From Streptomyces sp. NBC_01353 (GTDB lineage: Bacteria; Actinomycetota; Actinomycetes; Streptomycetales; Streptomycetaceae), in assembly GCF_036237275.1 (NCBI RefSeq), contig NZ_CP108352.1:7713501-7777500 (forward strand): a DNA stretch of 64,000 nt, in the 5' to 3' direction. Shown here in pieces: positions 12,807 through 22,240 of this stretch (positions are counted from its first letter, which is position 1; each line of letters starts with the position of its first letter). The translations under genes and the position numbers were made by a program. Below the pieces are notes generated by a model. The model was not told the DNA's origin, did not search any database, and saw only the letters and a list, made by a program, of their open reading frames with translations.

Positions 12807-14266
12807 GACGAGACCGCCTCGGTGGTGTGCGCGTACAGCTTCAACAGGCTCTGGCCGAGCATCGCGGAGCGATAGCCGGCGCTGGCGCGATGATCGTTCA
12901 TGGGCGTGCCCTGGGCCTGTAGCACCCCGGCCGCCGCCTCGACGGTCTCCGCCGTCCACGGCTTGCCCTCCAGGGCCGCCTCGGTGGCGAGGGCGCGGAT
13001 CGGGGTGGCGGCCACGCCGCCCAGGCCGATGCGTGCCTTGCGGACGATCCCGTCCTCGATGTCGAGCGCGAAAGCGACCGCCACGCTGGAGATGTCGTCG
13101 AAGCGTCGCTTGGCGATCTTGTGGAAGGCCGACACCGGCGACAGCGGCAGCGGGATGCGTACCGCCCGGATCAGCTCCCCGGGCCGGCGCACGCTCTGCC
13201 GGTAGCCGGTGAAGTAGTCCGCCAGCGGGACTTCGCGCTCACCGTCGGCGTCGGCGAGCATCACCGACGCCTCGAGCGCCAGCAGCACCGGCGGGCTGTC
13301 GCCGATGGGGGAGCCGGTACCCAGATTGCCGCCGAGGGTCGCACTGTTGCGGATGAGCCGGGACGCGAACTGCGGGAACAGCTCTGCCAGCAGAGGGACC
13401 TTGCCGTCGAGGCGTCGTTCGATCTCGGTGAGCGTCAGCGCCGCCCCGATCACGATGTGGTCCGATTCGACGCGAAGTTCGCGCATTTCGGGCAGCCGGT
13501 CGACGGCGACCACGCAATTGGCCCGCCGGGCACGGATGTTCACCTCCACGCCCCAGTCGGTGCTTCCGGCGACCACCACGGCGTCGGTCCGCTCGCGCAG
13601 CAGCCGCAGCGCTTCGGACAGGGTGCCCGGCCGCAGGAACGCGCTGTCGCCCTGGGTGTATGCGGTGGCGACCGGCTCGGGCGGGGACTGTTCGCGACGT
13701 TGCGCCAGGGCGTCGTCCTCGGTGGGCGTACCGACGGCGAACGCGGCATCGCGGATCGGGCGGTATCCGGTGCAGCGGCACAGGTTCCCGCTCAGCGCGT
13801 GCAGATCGAAACCGTTCGGACCGTGCTCGGAGTCGGCGCCCTCGGCCGGGTCGGAGTGCGCGCAGCGGTCGGGTCGGTAGTACTCGGCGGCCATGCTGCA
13901 GATGAATCCCGGTGTGCAGTAACCGCATTGGGATCCGCCGCGGACGGCCATCTCCTCCTGCACGGGGTGCAGCGTGGGCGGCGTGCCGGGTTCGCCGGCG
14001 GCGGCGAGACCTTCGGAGGTGATGATCTCCTGACCGTCGAGCGCCGCGGCCGGGACCAGGCAGGCGTTGACCGCCACCCAATCGGTGGGCTTGTTCACCC
14101 CGGGACGGGCCACCAGGACCGAACAAGCACCGCATTCACCCTCGGCGCAGCCCTCCTTGGTGCCGGTGAGGCCGCGCTCGCGCAGAAAATCCAGCACCGT
14201 GGTGTGGGGTGGAGCCGGTGAGAGTGGAGTTTCTTCCCCGTTGACCGTGATCCGCGCCGCTACCAT
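12803..14266 (-). CDS. xdhA: Xanthine dehydrogenase iron-sulfur/FAD subunit XdhA
   Basis: This 487-residue protein fuses the small and medium subunits. The plant-type 2Fe-2S domain has C40, C45, C48 and C69 (CAEGECGACS). The second cluster has C114 and C117 (QCGYC) and C163 and C165 (LCRCTG). A FAD domain follows from about residue 205 to 370 with NSATLGGNLGTGSP, then the CO_deh_flav_C domain. Electrons flow from molybdenum through the two clusters to FAD. It is the first gene of the operon. The C-terminal FAD fusion is the layout of bacterial XdhA. Confidence 0.9.
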
Positions 14267-14679
14267 GGCACATCCTCATTTCGGTGCGCGGTCGATCCAA
14301 TTGTCCAAGTCGCCATTTCGGAAGCCTTCTGTATTCGTTGGCGCAGCTCGAGAACCCGGCGCGTTGATCAGCACGCAACGACGTGCCGAAGCCGGTGACA
14401 GAGAACAGAGATCGGAAGATGCCGGGGCCGCAAACGGGCACGCCGGTAAAAGGGGCTGCTCAGCAGCCGTGTGCTACACGACCCGGAGTCCAGGCGGTCT
14501 CGTGAGCGAGGCGATGTGCTTCGGAGATGGTTGACATCCGAATTCGCCTCCTTCCATGAGCTCACGAACCGGTGCGCTCGAAACTACGTCGTCGCAGGTC
14601 TACCGGTCAAGCCTTGTCACGGAGACCACGGAGACCACGGAGACCACGGAGACCACGGAGAGCAGTCGTCTGGGACCGT
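14267..14679. other. Intergenic region upstream of xdhA with a 9-bp VNTR
   Basis: These 413 bases separate the xdhA start from the terminator of the protease gene. They must contain the xdhA promoter, but I cannot place it with confidence. A short dyad, GGCTGCTCAGCAGCC (14455-14469), is the clearest symmetry. Just before the terminator lies the 9-bp tandem repeat given separately. No convincing gene is present. Confidence 0.5.
14618..14661. repeat. 9-bp tandem repeat (GGAGACCAC), about 4.5 copies
   Basis: The unit GGAGACCAC recurs without error from 14621 to 14656 and ends in a partial unit. It is non-coding and lies between the terminator of the subtilase gene and the upstream region of xdhA. 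The number of copies may vary between strains. Confidence 0.9.
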
Positions 14680-14710
14680 ACGGCGCCACCACCTGAGGTG
14701 GTGGCGCCGT
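14680..14710 (-). terminator. Hairpin terminator of the subtilase gene
   Basis: There is a perfect 14-bp stem (ACGGCGCCACCACC and its complement) with a three-base loop, 30 bases past the protease stop on the transcribed strand. Confidence 0.8.
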
Positions 14711-14739
14711 GACCGGCTACATCAGACAACGGGGCAGCG

Positions 14740-17700
14740 TCACTTGCCGTACCACGCGTTGTGGATGGTCAGCGTCGACGTGTTGCCCTGCTTGTCCGTG
14801 ACCACGGCGGAGAACGAGATCCCCTTGTCCTTCGCCGGATTCTTCACGGAGATCCTTCCGTTCTGGACCTTCACGAAATGCCAGGTGCTGCCGTCGTCGT
14901 AACTCACCGAAACCTTCAGTGACTTGAGGTTCCTCCCGGCCGCCGAGCCCTGCACGGTCACCGGGACATCGACCGGCGCGTGCTCCGGGGCTCGCGAGGC
15001 GAGATCGACGGGGGCCGCGAAGCGGGCCGTGGACACCGGCAGCGCCGTGGTCTCCGCGACCTGCTTCGAACGGAACGTGAAGCCGGTGTCGACGCGGGTG
15101 GAGGCCGAGGCGGTGTTCCCAGGGCGTTCCACGGAGGTCACCAGCCGGTACTCGGCGTCGGCGGCGCCGACCGTGAAGGGCTGCGAGCCGCTCAGCGGGT
15201 CGTCGTTCTCGCCGACCTTGACGCCGTCGCGGTACAGCGTCGACGTGGCCGAGGTGTACGGCGTGAACCCCGTGTGGCCCTCGCCGTCGGCGAACAGGGG
15301 TACGGCGCCGATGAGTTGTTGTTCGCCCGTCGCCGGGTCGGGAGCGGTACGGAAGACACCCATCCTCTCGCCCAGGAGCGGGCCGAACACGCCCGTGTTG
15401 AACGTCTCCCGATACGTCCTGCCGGCCTCGTACCGCTTCGGCCGGACCGTCTCCCAGCTTCCCTCCCAGGCCGGGTAGCCCCACTCGTCGGGCTCGCCGA
15501 TCTGGGTGAGCTTGGTGAGCCACTCGACGCCGTCGGCGGTGGAGACAAGGAACGTGCGCGTGCCCGGCGCCGCCTGGGGGGCGGAGAACCCGTTGCCCTC
15601 CGGCGCGCCCGGGAGATGGGCGAACGGGGAGGCGAGAGCGGACTTCCCGGGGGCGGAGGCACCGAGACCGACCTTGAGCGTGGCCAGGTCCTTCGCCTTC
15701 ACGTGCTTGGTGTAGCCGGTCGTGACCCTGTTCGTCCTGCCACCGAAGGCCACCGAGTACTGGGTGGTGGCGTCCTTGAGGAAGTGCGCGTCCCAGGTCT
15801 GCAGGAGCGAGCCGTCGGTGACGGCCGGACCCATGTGGGCGGTGCGGAAGCCGGTGAAGCCCCTGAGGACCCAGCCGTTGCCGACGCGGCCGATCTCGCC
15901 GGCGACCTCGTAGTAGGTGCCTCCGTAGTCCGCCCGGTCGATGCCGGGCACGGTGAGGTCCACCGGCTTGGTCGTGCGTGCGTCAGAGGTGACCGTGGTG
16001 TCGCCGGAGATGTCCAGCTTCGGCTGGGCGATCCAGTCGGTGCCCTTGGTGAAGTCCGACGGGTCCTGGTAGACGGCCGTGTTCAAGGTGTACGAGCCCT
16101 TGGGTACACGGATCGTGTGGCTGCCGGGCTCGTTGTCGACGCGAGCCTCGAAGCCGGCGGCGGGGCCGGCGACGCCGTTGAGCGTGCTGGAGAAGTTCTG
16201 GGCGTCGTTGCCGTCACGGCCGACGGTCCTGAGCGTGAGGTCGTACGACTCCGCCTCCCGGACGGCCACCGCGGCCGTGCGGACGGACTGGCCCGCGCCG
16301 GTGGCAGTGACGTAGCCCGAATAGGTGCCGTCGGCGTCGCCGATCCTGGTGTCCGCGACGAGGTCGACCTCGGCCCTGCCGCCGGCGGGCACGGTCACCT
16401 TCGAGGCGCCGAGCGTGAAGAACCCGGCCGGGGCCGGCTTGCCCTTCGGGTCCAGGGTGGACACCGACAGGTCGAGGGTGACGTCGGTGGTCCCGAGGTT
16501 GCGGTAGGCGACCTTCTGGGTGGCGGGCCGGTCGTCGCCGTGAGGCCACTGCGCCATTCCGAAGTTCAGCGAGACCGGATCGGCGATGACCCTCTGGGCC
16601 AGCGCCTGATCGATCTGGATGCGGCCCGAGCCCTGCTGGAAGGCGGTGGAGGCGCCGCCCTTGGTGGACGCCGTCAGCGCGCCCTTGAGCTCGGTGGACT
16701 TCCAGGCCGGATGCCGCTGCTTCAGGATCGCGGCCGCACCCGCGACGTGCGGGGTGGCCATCGAGGTGCCGTCGATCTGCAGGTACCCCGGTGCGGGGTG
16801 CGGTGTGCCGGGGCGCGTGTCGATGGCGCTGCCGGTGGCGGCGGCCGCGGTGATGGCGACGCCGGGCGCGGTCACGTCCGGCTTGACGGCGCCGTCGCCG
16901 ACCCGTGGGCCGGTGCTGGAGAAGGGCGCGAGCTTGTCGTCCTTGTCGACGGCGCCGACGGTCAGCGCGGCGTCCGCACTGCCCGGCGAGCCCACGGTCG
17001 AGTCGCCGGCCTCGCCCTCGTTGCCCGCCGCGATGGCGAACAGGATCCCCTTCTCGGCGGACAGCCTGTCGACCGTGGCTTCCAGCGGGTCGACGCCGGG
17101 GCTGTCGGCGCCGCCGAGGCTGAGGTTGACCACGTCCGCGCCTTCGGCGGCGGCCCACTCCATGCCCGCGACGACGGCGGAGTCGTCGCCGTAGCCCTCA
17201 TCGTCGAGAACCTTCCCGCTGATCACCTTGGCGCCGGGGGCGACGCCCCTGTACAGCCCACCGGACTTGGCGCCGGTGCCCACGGCGATCGACGCGACGT
17301 GGGTGCCGTGTCCGACGCGGTCCACGGCGTCGGGGGAGGTGGAGAAGTTCTTCTCGCCGACGACCTGGGGCCTGAGGTCGTCGTGGGTCTTGTCGACGCC
17401 GGTGTCGAGGACCGCGATCGTGACGCCCGTGCCGTCGTACCCGGACTCCCACGCCTTGTCGGCGCCGATCTGCCGGACGCTGCGGTCCAGGCTCGCCGCG
17501 CGCACCCCGTCCAGCCACACCTTGCCGATGCCGGAGGCGGTGGCGCGCGCGCCGCTGCTCTGCCGGTCGGTCAGCGCGTCCCACACCCTGGCGACGTCGT
17601 CCGGGGACGTACGGATGGCGTCGGCGTCGATGGTCGGGAATGTGCGCCGCAGCTGGGTGTCGCCGGCCGCACGCACCTCGGCCCGTGCGGCACCGGCACC

Positions 17701-18111
17701 CCCTTCGTACTGCACGATCAGCTTGAGCCCGTCCCGATGGCTCTTGCGCAGCCGCGCGTCGGTGAGCACGTCGAGGTCGAAGAGTCGCTGGTCCAGCTTG
17801 CCGGCGGCGATCAGGCGTCGCGCGTCGCCGGGCACCACCAGGGTGTGGTCCTCGAAGCGCTGCACCTGTACGGGTATGTGTTCACGGCCCTCGGCGGACT
17901 CGAAGCCCACCATCCGGCCCTTGGCGTCCACCACCACGCGGTCGCCCGTGATGAGCGGGATCCGCTGGTTGCCGTCGACGTGTGTGATGTCCGGTGTGGC
18001 CGTCGCGTTCGCGGCGATCGCCGTCGCGGGGCCGGTCATGCCTGCCACCAGCGCCACCGATGTGGCGGCCGCGATGGTGAAGGCGCGTGCTCTGTGCACG
18101 TGTGCGCGCAA
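14740..18111 (-). CDS. Secreted S8 family serine protease (subtilase)
   Basis: This 1,123-residue protein opens with a Sec signal peptide (basic MRAHVHRARA, hydrophobic core to about residue 25, cleavage probably near TAIA-AN). A propeptide follows to about residue 195, then the peptidase S8 domain. Its triad is D236 (IAVLDTGVD), H268 (GHGTHVAS) and S450 (GTSMATPHVAG), with oxyanion N364 (AAGNEG). The 550-residue C-terminal part is beta-rich, with Fn3-like stretches, and ends in a bacterial Ig-like segment (DDGSTWHFV). No LPXTG anchor is visible, so it should be released outside the cell. All catalytic residues are present. The substrate is unknown. Confidence 0.92.
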   Translation of the reverse strand: MRAHVHRARAFTIAAATSVALVAGMTGPATAIAANATATPDITHVDGNQRIPLITGDRVVVDAKGRMVGFESAEGREHIPVQVQRFEDHTLVVPGDARRLIAAGKLDQRLFDLDVLTDARLRKSHRDGLKLIVQYEGGAGAARAEVRAAGDTQLRRTFPTIDADAIRTSPDDVARVWDALTDRQSSGARATASGIGKVWLDGVRAASLDRSVRQIGADKAWESGYDGTGVTIAVLDTGVDKTHDDLRPQVVGEKNFSTSPDAVDRVGHGTHVASIAVGTGAKSGGLYRGVAPGAKVISGKVLDDEGYGDDSAVVAGMEWAAAEGADVVNLSLGGADSPGVDPLEATVDRLSAEKGILFAIAAGNEGEAGDSTVGSPGSADAALTVGAVDKDDKLAPFSSTGPRVGDGAVKPDVTAPGVAITAAAATGSAIDTRPGTPHPAPGYLQIDGTSMATPHVAGAAAILKQRHPAWKSTELKGALTASTKGGASTAFQQGSGRIQIDQALAQRVIADPVSLNFGMAQWPHGDDRPATQKVAYRNLGTTDVTLDLSVSTLDPKGKPAPAGFFTLGASKVTVPAGGRAEVDLVADTRIGDADGTYSGYVTATGAGQSVRTAAVAVREAESYDLTLRTVGRDGNDAQNFSSTLNGVAGPAAGFEARVDNEPGSHTIRVPKGSYTLNTAVYQDPSDFTKGTDWIAQPKLDISGDTTVTSDARTTKPVDLTVPGIDRADYGGTYYEVAGEIGRVGNGWVLRGFTGFRTAHMGPAVTDGSLLQTWDAHFLKDATTQYSVAFGGRTNRVTTGYTKHVKAKDLATLKVGLGASAPGKSALASPFAHLPGAPEGNGFSAPQAAPGTRTFLVSTADGVEWLTKLTQIGEPDEWGYPAWEGSWETVRPKRYEAGRTYRETFNTGVFGPLLGERMGVFRTAPDPATGEQQLIGAVPLFADGEGHTGFTPYTSATSTLYRDGVKVGENDDPLSGSQPFTVGAADAEYRLVTSVERPGNTASASTRVDTGFTFRSKQVAETTALPVSTARFAAPVDLASRAPEHAPVDVPVTVQGSAAGRNLKSLKVSVSYDDGSTWHFVKVQNGRISVKNPAKDKGISFSAVVTDKQGNTSTLTIHNAWYGK

Positions 18112-18644
18112 GTCTCCCCCAGGAGCTTGGGATGAGGTCGAGTGGTTTTCCGGCCGGGGCGCAACGGCGCCCGCCGCCGGTCAGCGCAGTATGTGAGGCG
18201 ATCAACGGCGGGGCGGGCGTGGGGGATTGAGCTGCGTGGTTTCAGGCCATCCGGAAGGCCGCGAGTTCGATGGGGCCACGACGGCTCTGTGACGGCTCCA
18301 TGACGGCCGAGCGATCCTTGTGCGACACCGGACCCCACCGACCGTCCGGATCCCAGGCCCCGCACGCCTTTTCGAGGGCCGGCGCCCCCAAGGTCGGAGC
18401 GCGTCCCTCCAATTGGCCGTATCCGCATCCGGATGGACTTCCGCTCTTCGACATGCCGCGGACACTGCGGACACCGCGGAGCCAGGTGCTGCCGGGCTGT
18501 GGCCGGTGCGCGGGGGCGCTTGGCCGTCACCGCATCTGCGAGCTCCGACCGACCGCGGACCGGCGCCGGAGGCAGTGAACCAAGCCCGGAACTCCGCGAT
18601 TTGGCGGCTGACCTGGCGTAAGGGCGCAGGTGTAGGCTCTGCAG
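18112..18644. other. Long intergenic region with an 11-bp periodic repeat
   Basis: These 533 bases lie between the divergent subtilase and VOC genes. They contain three 11-bp-spaced GACGGC heptamer-like units (18280-18310, listed separately) and otherwise no convincing coding sequence; open frames here have poor codon use. Confidence 0.5.
18280..18310. repeat. Three direct repeats GACGGCY with 11-bp period
   Basis: GACGGCT occurs at 18280 and 18291, and GACGGCC at 18302, one helical turn apart. Such spacing is typical of direct-repeat operators of OmpR/PhoP- or SARP-type regulators in Streptomyces. The block lies about 170 bases upstream of the subtilase start. Regulatory function is inferred. 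Confidence 0.45.
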
Positions 18645-18998
18645 ATGACCTTGGAATGGGAGCAGGTAATCGTTCACTCGGTAGATCCGGTGGCGCTGGG
18701 GCAGTGGTGGGCCGAGGCTCTTGGTTGGGTAGTGGTCCACTCCTCTGCTGAGGAGTTCGAGATCCGCCCGGCGCCGGATCGCCTGCCGGGGTTGGATTTC
18801 GTCCGGGTGGATGAGAGCAAGAAGGCGAAGAGCCGGCTGCATCTCGACTTCAGGCCTGATGATCAGGACGCCGAGGTGGCTCGTCTGGTGGCCCATGGCG
18901 CACAGCATGTCGATATCGGCCAGGGTGACCAATCATGGGTTGTCTTGGCAGACCCGGAAGGCAACGAGTTCTGTGTCCTTGGCCAGCGGCGCCAGTAA
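18645..18998 (+). CDS. VOC family (glyoxalase-like) protein
   Basis: This 117-residue single-module vicinal-oxygen-chelate protein has two beta-alpha-beta-beta-beta units with the typical ALGQWWAEALGW entry, SRLHLDFRPDDQDAEVARL and the closing VLADPEGNEFCVL. The actinobacterial Glyoxalase_6 group keeps the fold, but its substrates are mostly unknown. Metal-ligand candidates are H11 and the terminal E of EGNEF. The larger tandem VOC protein at 30159 shares the same blocks. Confidence 0.8.
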   Translation: MTLEWEQVIVHSVDPVALGQWWAEALGWVVVHSSAEEFEIRPAPDRLPGLDFVRVDESKKAKSRLHLDFRPDDQDAEVARLVAHGAQHVDIGQGDQSWVVLADPEGNEFCVLGQRRQ

Positions 18999-19063
18999 GT
19001 TGACTGTCTTGCTCTCGAACAACCGCTAAGGCTTGTCCCGTAACTGCTTCTTGGGGCGAGACC

Positions 19064-19342
19064 GTGTCGCGCTGGATTCCACTGCTCGGCGGCCGCCGGG
19101 TACGCCCACTCGCGGCAGTGGTCCCGGCGCTGCTTGGCGCGACCGCGCTCTTCGGTCTGTGCGGCTGGGTCGGATACATCCAGATCGGGAACCTGGCTGC
19201 CGACAGCATCACGGGCACACCGGCCCAGCAGGGGCTCCTCGTACTCTGCTACCTCCCGCTGCTGGCCTGGGCTCCGCTACTGACCGCGTCGGCAATCGCC
19301 TACTACCGACGCCGGACAGCCGCCTTCCCCACACCCGCTTGA
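19064..19342 (+). CDS. Small two-helix membrane protein
   Basis: This 92-residue protein starts at GTG (MSRWIPLLGG). It has hydrophobic helices at about residues 16-38 and 57-80 and a basic C-terminus (YYRRRTAAF). It is not recognised. A sequence resembling IS ends (GGCTTGTCCCGTAAC at about 19030) lies just upstream. The start is uncertain. Confidence 0.5.
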   Translation: MSRWIPLLGGRRVRPLAAVVPALLGATALFGLCGWVGYIQIGNLAADSITGTPAQQGLLVLCYLPLLAWAPLLTASAIAYYRRRTAAFPTPA

Positions 19343-19495
19343 GCCCGCCCATCACTGGTCGCGGTGAGATGATCTTGCAGGTCAGCCCGCCCTTCAACGG
19401 CCCAGGGCCTCGTCGTTCCGGTGCCGGACGGCGTACTTCGTGTGCCGGGAACTCTCGGGCCGCCCCCGGCGAGCCCTTGAGCATCGGGCGCCGGC

Positions 19496-20038
19496 CTAGC
19501 CCTTCAAGTCAGGCTTCCAGTCCTGTACGAGGAGACCGAGCAGCACCTCGTCCAGGAACTCGCCCATCACCCAGGCCGAGGAGCGCAGCACGCCCTCGCG
19601 GACGAAGCCGTTGCGCTCGGCGGAGCGCAGCATCGCGGCGTTGTCCGACAGCGTCTCGATCTGCAGCCGCTGCAGGCCGCGCACGACGAAACCGTAGTGG
19701 CACAGCACCGCGACCACGTCGGTGCCGTAGCCCTTGCCGCGGGCGGACGACAGCAGCCCGAGGCCTATGTGCGCCGACCGGTTGTGGTTGTCGATGCCCC
19801 ACAGCACCGCGGTGCCGACCAGCGTGCCGCCGTCCAACTCCACCACGGAGAACGGGACATGCCCGTGCTCCGTGTCGTCCACGATGAGCGGCGAGTCCTT
19901 CGAGCCGGGCGTGATCGGCCGCCACGGCCGTCCTTGTGCCCGCGAGTGGTTGACCACGTCGTCGTACAGATCGGCCTGCAGGACCGGGATGTCGTCCTCG
20001 TGCCGGGCCCTGAGCCCGACCTTGCTACCTCTAAGCAT
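19496..20038 (-). CDS. GNAT-family N-acetyltransferase (RimJ/RimL type)
   Basis: This 180-residue protein has the full GNAT order: an N-terminal RxxxxDDIP segment, the SVVELDGGTLVGTAVLWGID strand pair, IGLGLLSSARGKGYGTDVV (the acetyl-CoA pyrophosphate loop RGKGYGT at about 99-105), and the RLQIETLSDNAAMLRSAERNGF block of RimJ/RimL-like enzymes. It acetylates an amine on a protein N-terminus or small molecule; which one cannot be told. It stands alone. Confidence 0.85.
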   Translation of the reverse strand: MLRGSKVGLRARHEDDIPVLQADLYDDVVNHSRAQGRPWRPITPGSKDSPLIVDDTEHGHVPFSVVELDGGTLVGTAVLWGIDNHNRSAHIGLGLLSSARGKGYGTDVVAVLCHYGFVVRGLQRLQIETLSDNAAMLRSAERNGFVREGVLRSSAWVMGEFLDEVLLGLLVQDWKPDLKG

Positions 20039-20245
20039 GCAAGCTTCCTATCCGACTGGGCGGGCCGGCGGCAAACCAATAAGACCTGGTGGTCGAACTG
20101 GCCGGCGAGCGGGAGCCCAGCACGCACGTGATCAATCACCGGACGGAGGCGCGGTATCGGGGCCTCTGAATGAGTCAGATCGGACATTCTCCGTCCGACG
20201 CAGCTCTTCCGCACAGGTGTACGGCGAGGGGTAGATTTCCTGAGC

Positions 20246-20905
20246 ATGAGCGCTTCAGTAAGTGCCTTGGTCGTAGCCATTGTCGGCGTTGCCGGAACCC
20301 TCGCTTCCGGCCTGCTTGCGCATCGCAGCGCCACGCGAGCCAAGCAGGTGGAGTTGCAGCACCTGGCCGACCAGCAGCGGGCAGAGCAGGAGCGCAATGA
20401 ACTTCGGGAGATGCTCGCAGCACGCAGGGCGTCGTATGCACTCCTCAACCAGGCCGTGCGCCATTTTCACGATGTGCTCGCCAACCACCGGCAACGCGTC
20501 CATGCGCTGACCGAACAGCAGAAAGAGGAGCTGGGGGACGCGCGCCGTCTGCTGCGCGACGCATATGCCGAAGCCCAGATGATTGCCAGTGACGCGGTTC
20601 TCGTCCCGGCCGGCCAGCTCGTGACCGACCTGAACCAGGTCCATGCGGCACTCATCGCGGTGGAGCGGTGGGGAAGTCCGGACGCGCCGTCGATGGACAT
20701 CGAAGCTCGTTTGACTCAAGCCTCGGCGAGCCTCTACTCACTCAGGCAAAGGATGCGGGCCGACCTGGGGATCACCAACCTGCCCATGGAGCGCCGAAGC
20801 GATCCGGGGGGACACGCGCCTCAATCCCCGGCGACGTGGAGCACATCGCCTGAAGGGTCTGCCAACTTCGGCTGTGGTGGCGGGAGCGGAGGCTCTGGCG
20901 AGTGA
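20246..20905 (+). CDS. Hypothetical membrane-anchored coiled-coil protein
   Basis: This 219-residue protein has one N-terminal transmembrane helix (SALVVAIVGVAGTLASGLLA, residues 5-24). A long Glu/Arg/Gln-rich heptad stretch follows (about 30-115), then a helical region, with a Gly/Ser-rich tail (GCGGGSGGSGE). The topology suggests a membrane anchor facing the cytoplasm. The family is not recognised; similar single-helix proteins are common in Streptomyces. Confidence 0.65.
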   Translation: MSASVSALVVAIVGVAGTLASGLLAHRSATRAKQVELQHLADQQRAEQERNELREMLAARRASYALLNQAVRHFHDVLANHRQRVHALTEQQKEELGDARRLLRDAYAEAQMIASDAVLVPAGQLVTDLNQVHAALIAVERWGSPDAPSMDIEARLTQASASLYSLRQRMRADLGITNLPMERRSDPGGHAPQSPATWSTSPEGSANFGCGGGSGGSGE

Positions 20906-21225
20906 CCCCGCCATGCCCACGGCCCAGAACGGCTCACAGGTGGATCTCGCGCCGGCATCAGCGCGCGGAGCAGTGTCTGCGCACCCCGAAGACGTGACTC
21001 GGCGGCGATCTCGTCGGGGGCCGGTCACGCCGTCCTCGCGAACCGCGCACCGCGTCCTACGAGACCGGGCGCTGGACGCGCCGAACGCCTGGGGAGTGCG
21101 ATACCAGCGACTGGAGTCCCCCGGCGATACTGATAGTGACAGTCGCCCCGCCGCCGCACCGGCCCTGGATGCAGGCCCCGCCGGTGGGGACGCACCTTTG
21201 TCGATGTCTCCGAGGGGAGCCGTTC
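20906..21225. other. Intergenic, promoter region of the GPP34 gene
   Basis: No gene is supported in these 320 bases. A motif with inverted ACTG/CAGT ends (ACTGATAGTGACAGT) lies about 90 bases before the GPP34 start and could be a regulator site. The GAGGGGA just before 21226 is a usable ribosome site. Confidence 0.4.
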
Positions 21226-21831
21226 ATGACCACGGCGAAAGACCTGTTCATCATCGCCATGGACCCGGGGTTGAAGCGTTCCGTGGGACAGGGGGACCTG
21301 TCGCTCGCACTCGCGGGAGCCGAGCTGATCGACCTCATCCGTGCGGGGGCGGTCACCGTGGACCGCGACCGCATCGTGCCGGACGGGCCGCCGACGCCGG
21401 ACGATCGGCTCCTCGGCGAGGCCGCGGCAGCGCTCACTCGGCAGGCGCCCTACGAGCGGATCGAGGACTGGCTGTGGCGCCGAGGCCGAGACCTCTCGGC
21501 CGCGTACCAGGCCGCCCTGGAGGAAGACGGGGAGCTGACGCGGAAGCGAAGCGGCCGATTGCCCTTCGGCTCGGAACGCGTGGAACCGGTCGATACACCC
21601 GCGCGTCGCCGGGCAGCCGACCGCTGGGAGGAGAAGGAACCTGTCCTGGCCGCCCTCGCCTCGGTCGTGGGCATCGACTGCGGACGATCCGACGACGAGC
21701 CCGGCCTCGATGACGAGGCGGTGACGACCGTGGTGGCCATCGTCCACGACGCGGTGATGGAACTGGAGGCCGTACGCCAGAGGCGGTCCATCGAGAACTC
21801 GGCCTTCGCCAACCTCTGGCGCGGACCGTGA
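21226..21831 (+). CDS. GPP34 family (GOLPH3-like) phosphoprotein
   Basis: This 201-residue all-helical protein begins MTTAKDLFIIAMDP and carries GDLSLALAGAELIDLIRAGAV, the core of the GPP34 fold shared with eukaryotic GOLPH3. Streptomyces genomes carry many copies. The eukaryotic protein binds PI4P at Golgi membranes; the bacterial role is unknown. I chose the ATG at 21226 from the homology start and the upstream GAGGGGA. Confidence 0.85.
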   Translation: MTTAKDLFIIAMDPGLKRSVGQGDLSLALAGAELIDLIRAGAVTVDRDRIVPDGPPTPDDRLLGEAAAALTRQAPYERIEDWLWRRGRDLSAAYQAALEEDGELTRKRSGRLPFGSERVEPVDTPARRRAADRWEEKEPVLAALASVVGIDCGRSDDEPGLDDEAVTTVVAIVHDAVMELEAVRQRRSIENSAFANLWRGP

Positions 21832-21834
21832 GTC

Positions 21835-21890
21835 GGGTGCGGGTGCGGGTGCGGGTGGGGTAGCGGGTGCGGGTGCGGGTGCGGGATTGG
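21835..21890 (+). repeat. GGGTGC hexamer repeat, G-quadruplex prone
   Basis: Starting right after the GPP34 stop, GGGTGC repeats three times, is interrupted by GGGTGGGGTAGC, then repeats three more times. On the plus strand this gives two sets of four G-triplets with 3-base loops. The rest of the 409-base gap to the MFS gene (21832-22240) has no supported gene. Confidence 0.8.
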
Positions 21891-22240
21891 TCCGGGTCCG
21901 CGGTCGAGGCCGACGCGGCACGCCCCGACGATGCGGGGCCGGCCTACCGGGTGCTCGCCGCCGGTCGCCTGCCCGGTCCTGGTCCGGGCAGGCGACGGGC
22001 GGGGAAGGGAAACCGCCGTGTCGGCGCTCATGGACGCCGTACCGTCCGCCGGCTCTGTAGGCGCCCTCCGTGCGAGGGGAGACGCGGCCGGACCGTCGTA
22101 CACGGCCGACGCGCCCCGCCCCACCCCCGCGACACCGCCCGCCCCCACGCCGACGCCCCGTCACCGGTGATCTTCATGGCATAGTGGTGCATTTCCGGTA
22201 TACGCCGGACTCTACGGGCCCCCTTCCGAGGAGTGCTGCT

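Noticed and set aside
14618-14661. Possible CRISPR array
   Set aside because: Units of 9 bases are contiguous with no spacers.
14980-18135. A 1,051-codon open frame antisense to the subtilase
   Set aside because: The other strand holds an intact triad and signal peptide; this frame has no recognisable domain and arises from high third-position GC.
19025-19063. GGCTTGTCCCGTAAC as an insertion-sequence end
   Set aside because: Only one copy is visible and no transposase or partner end is present; similarity to IS ends is from memory only.
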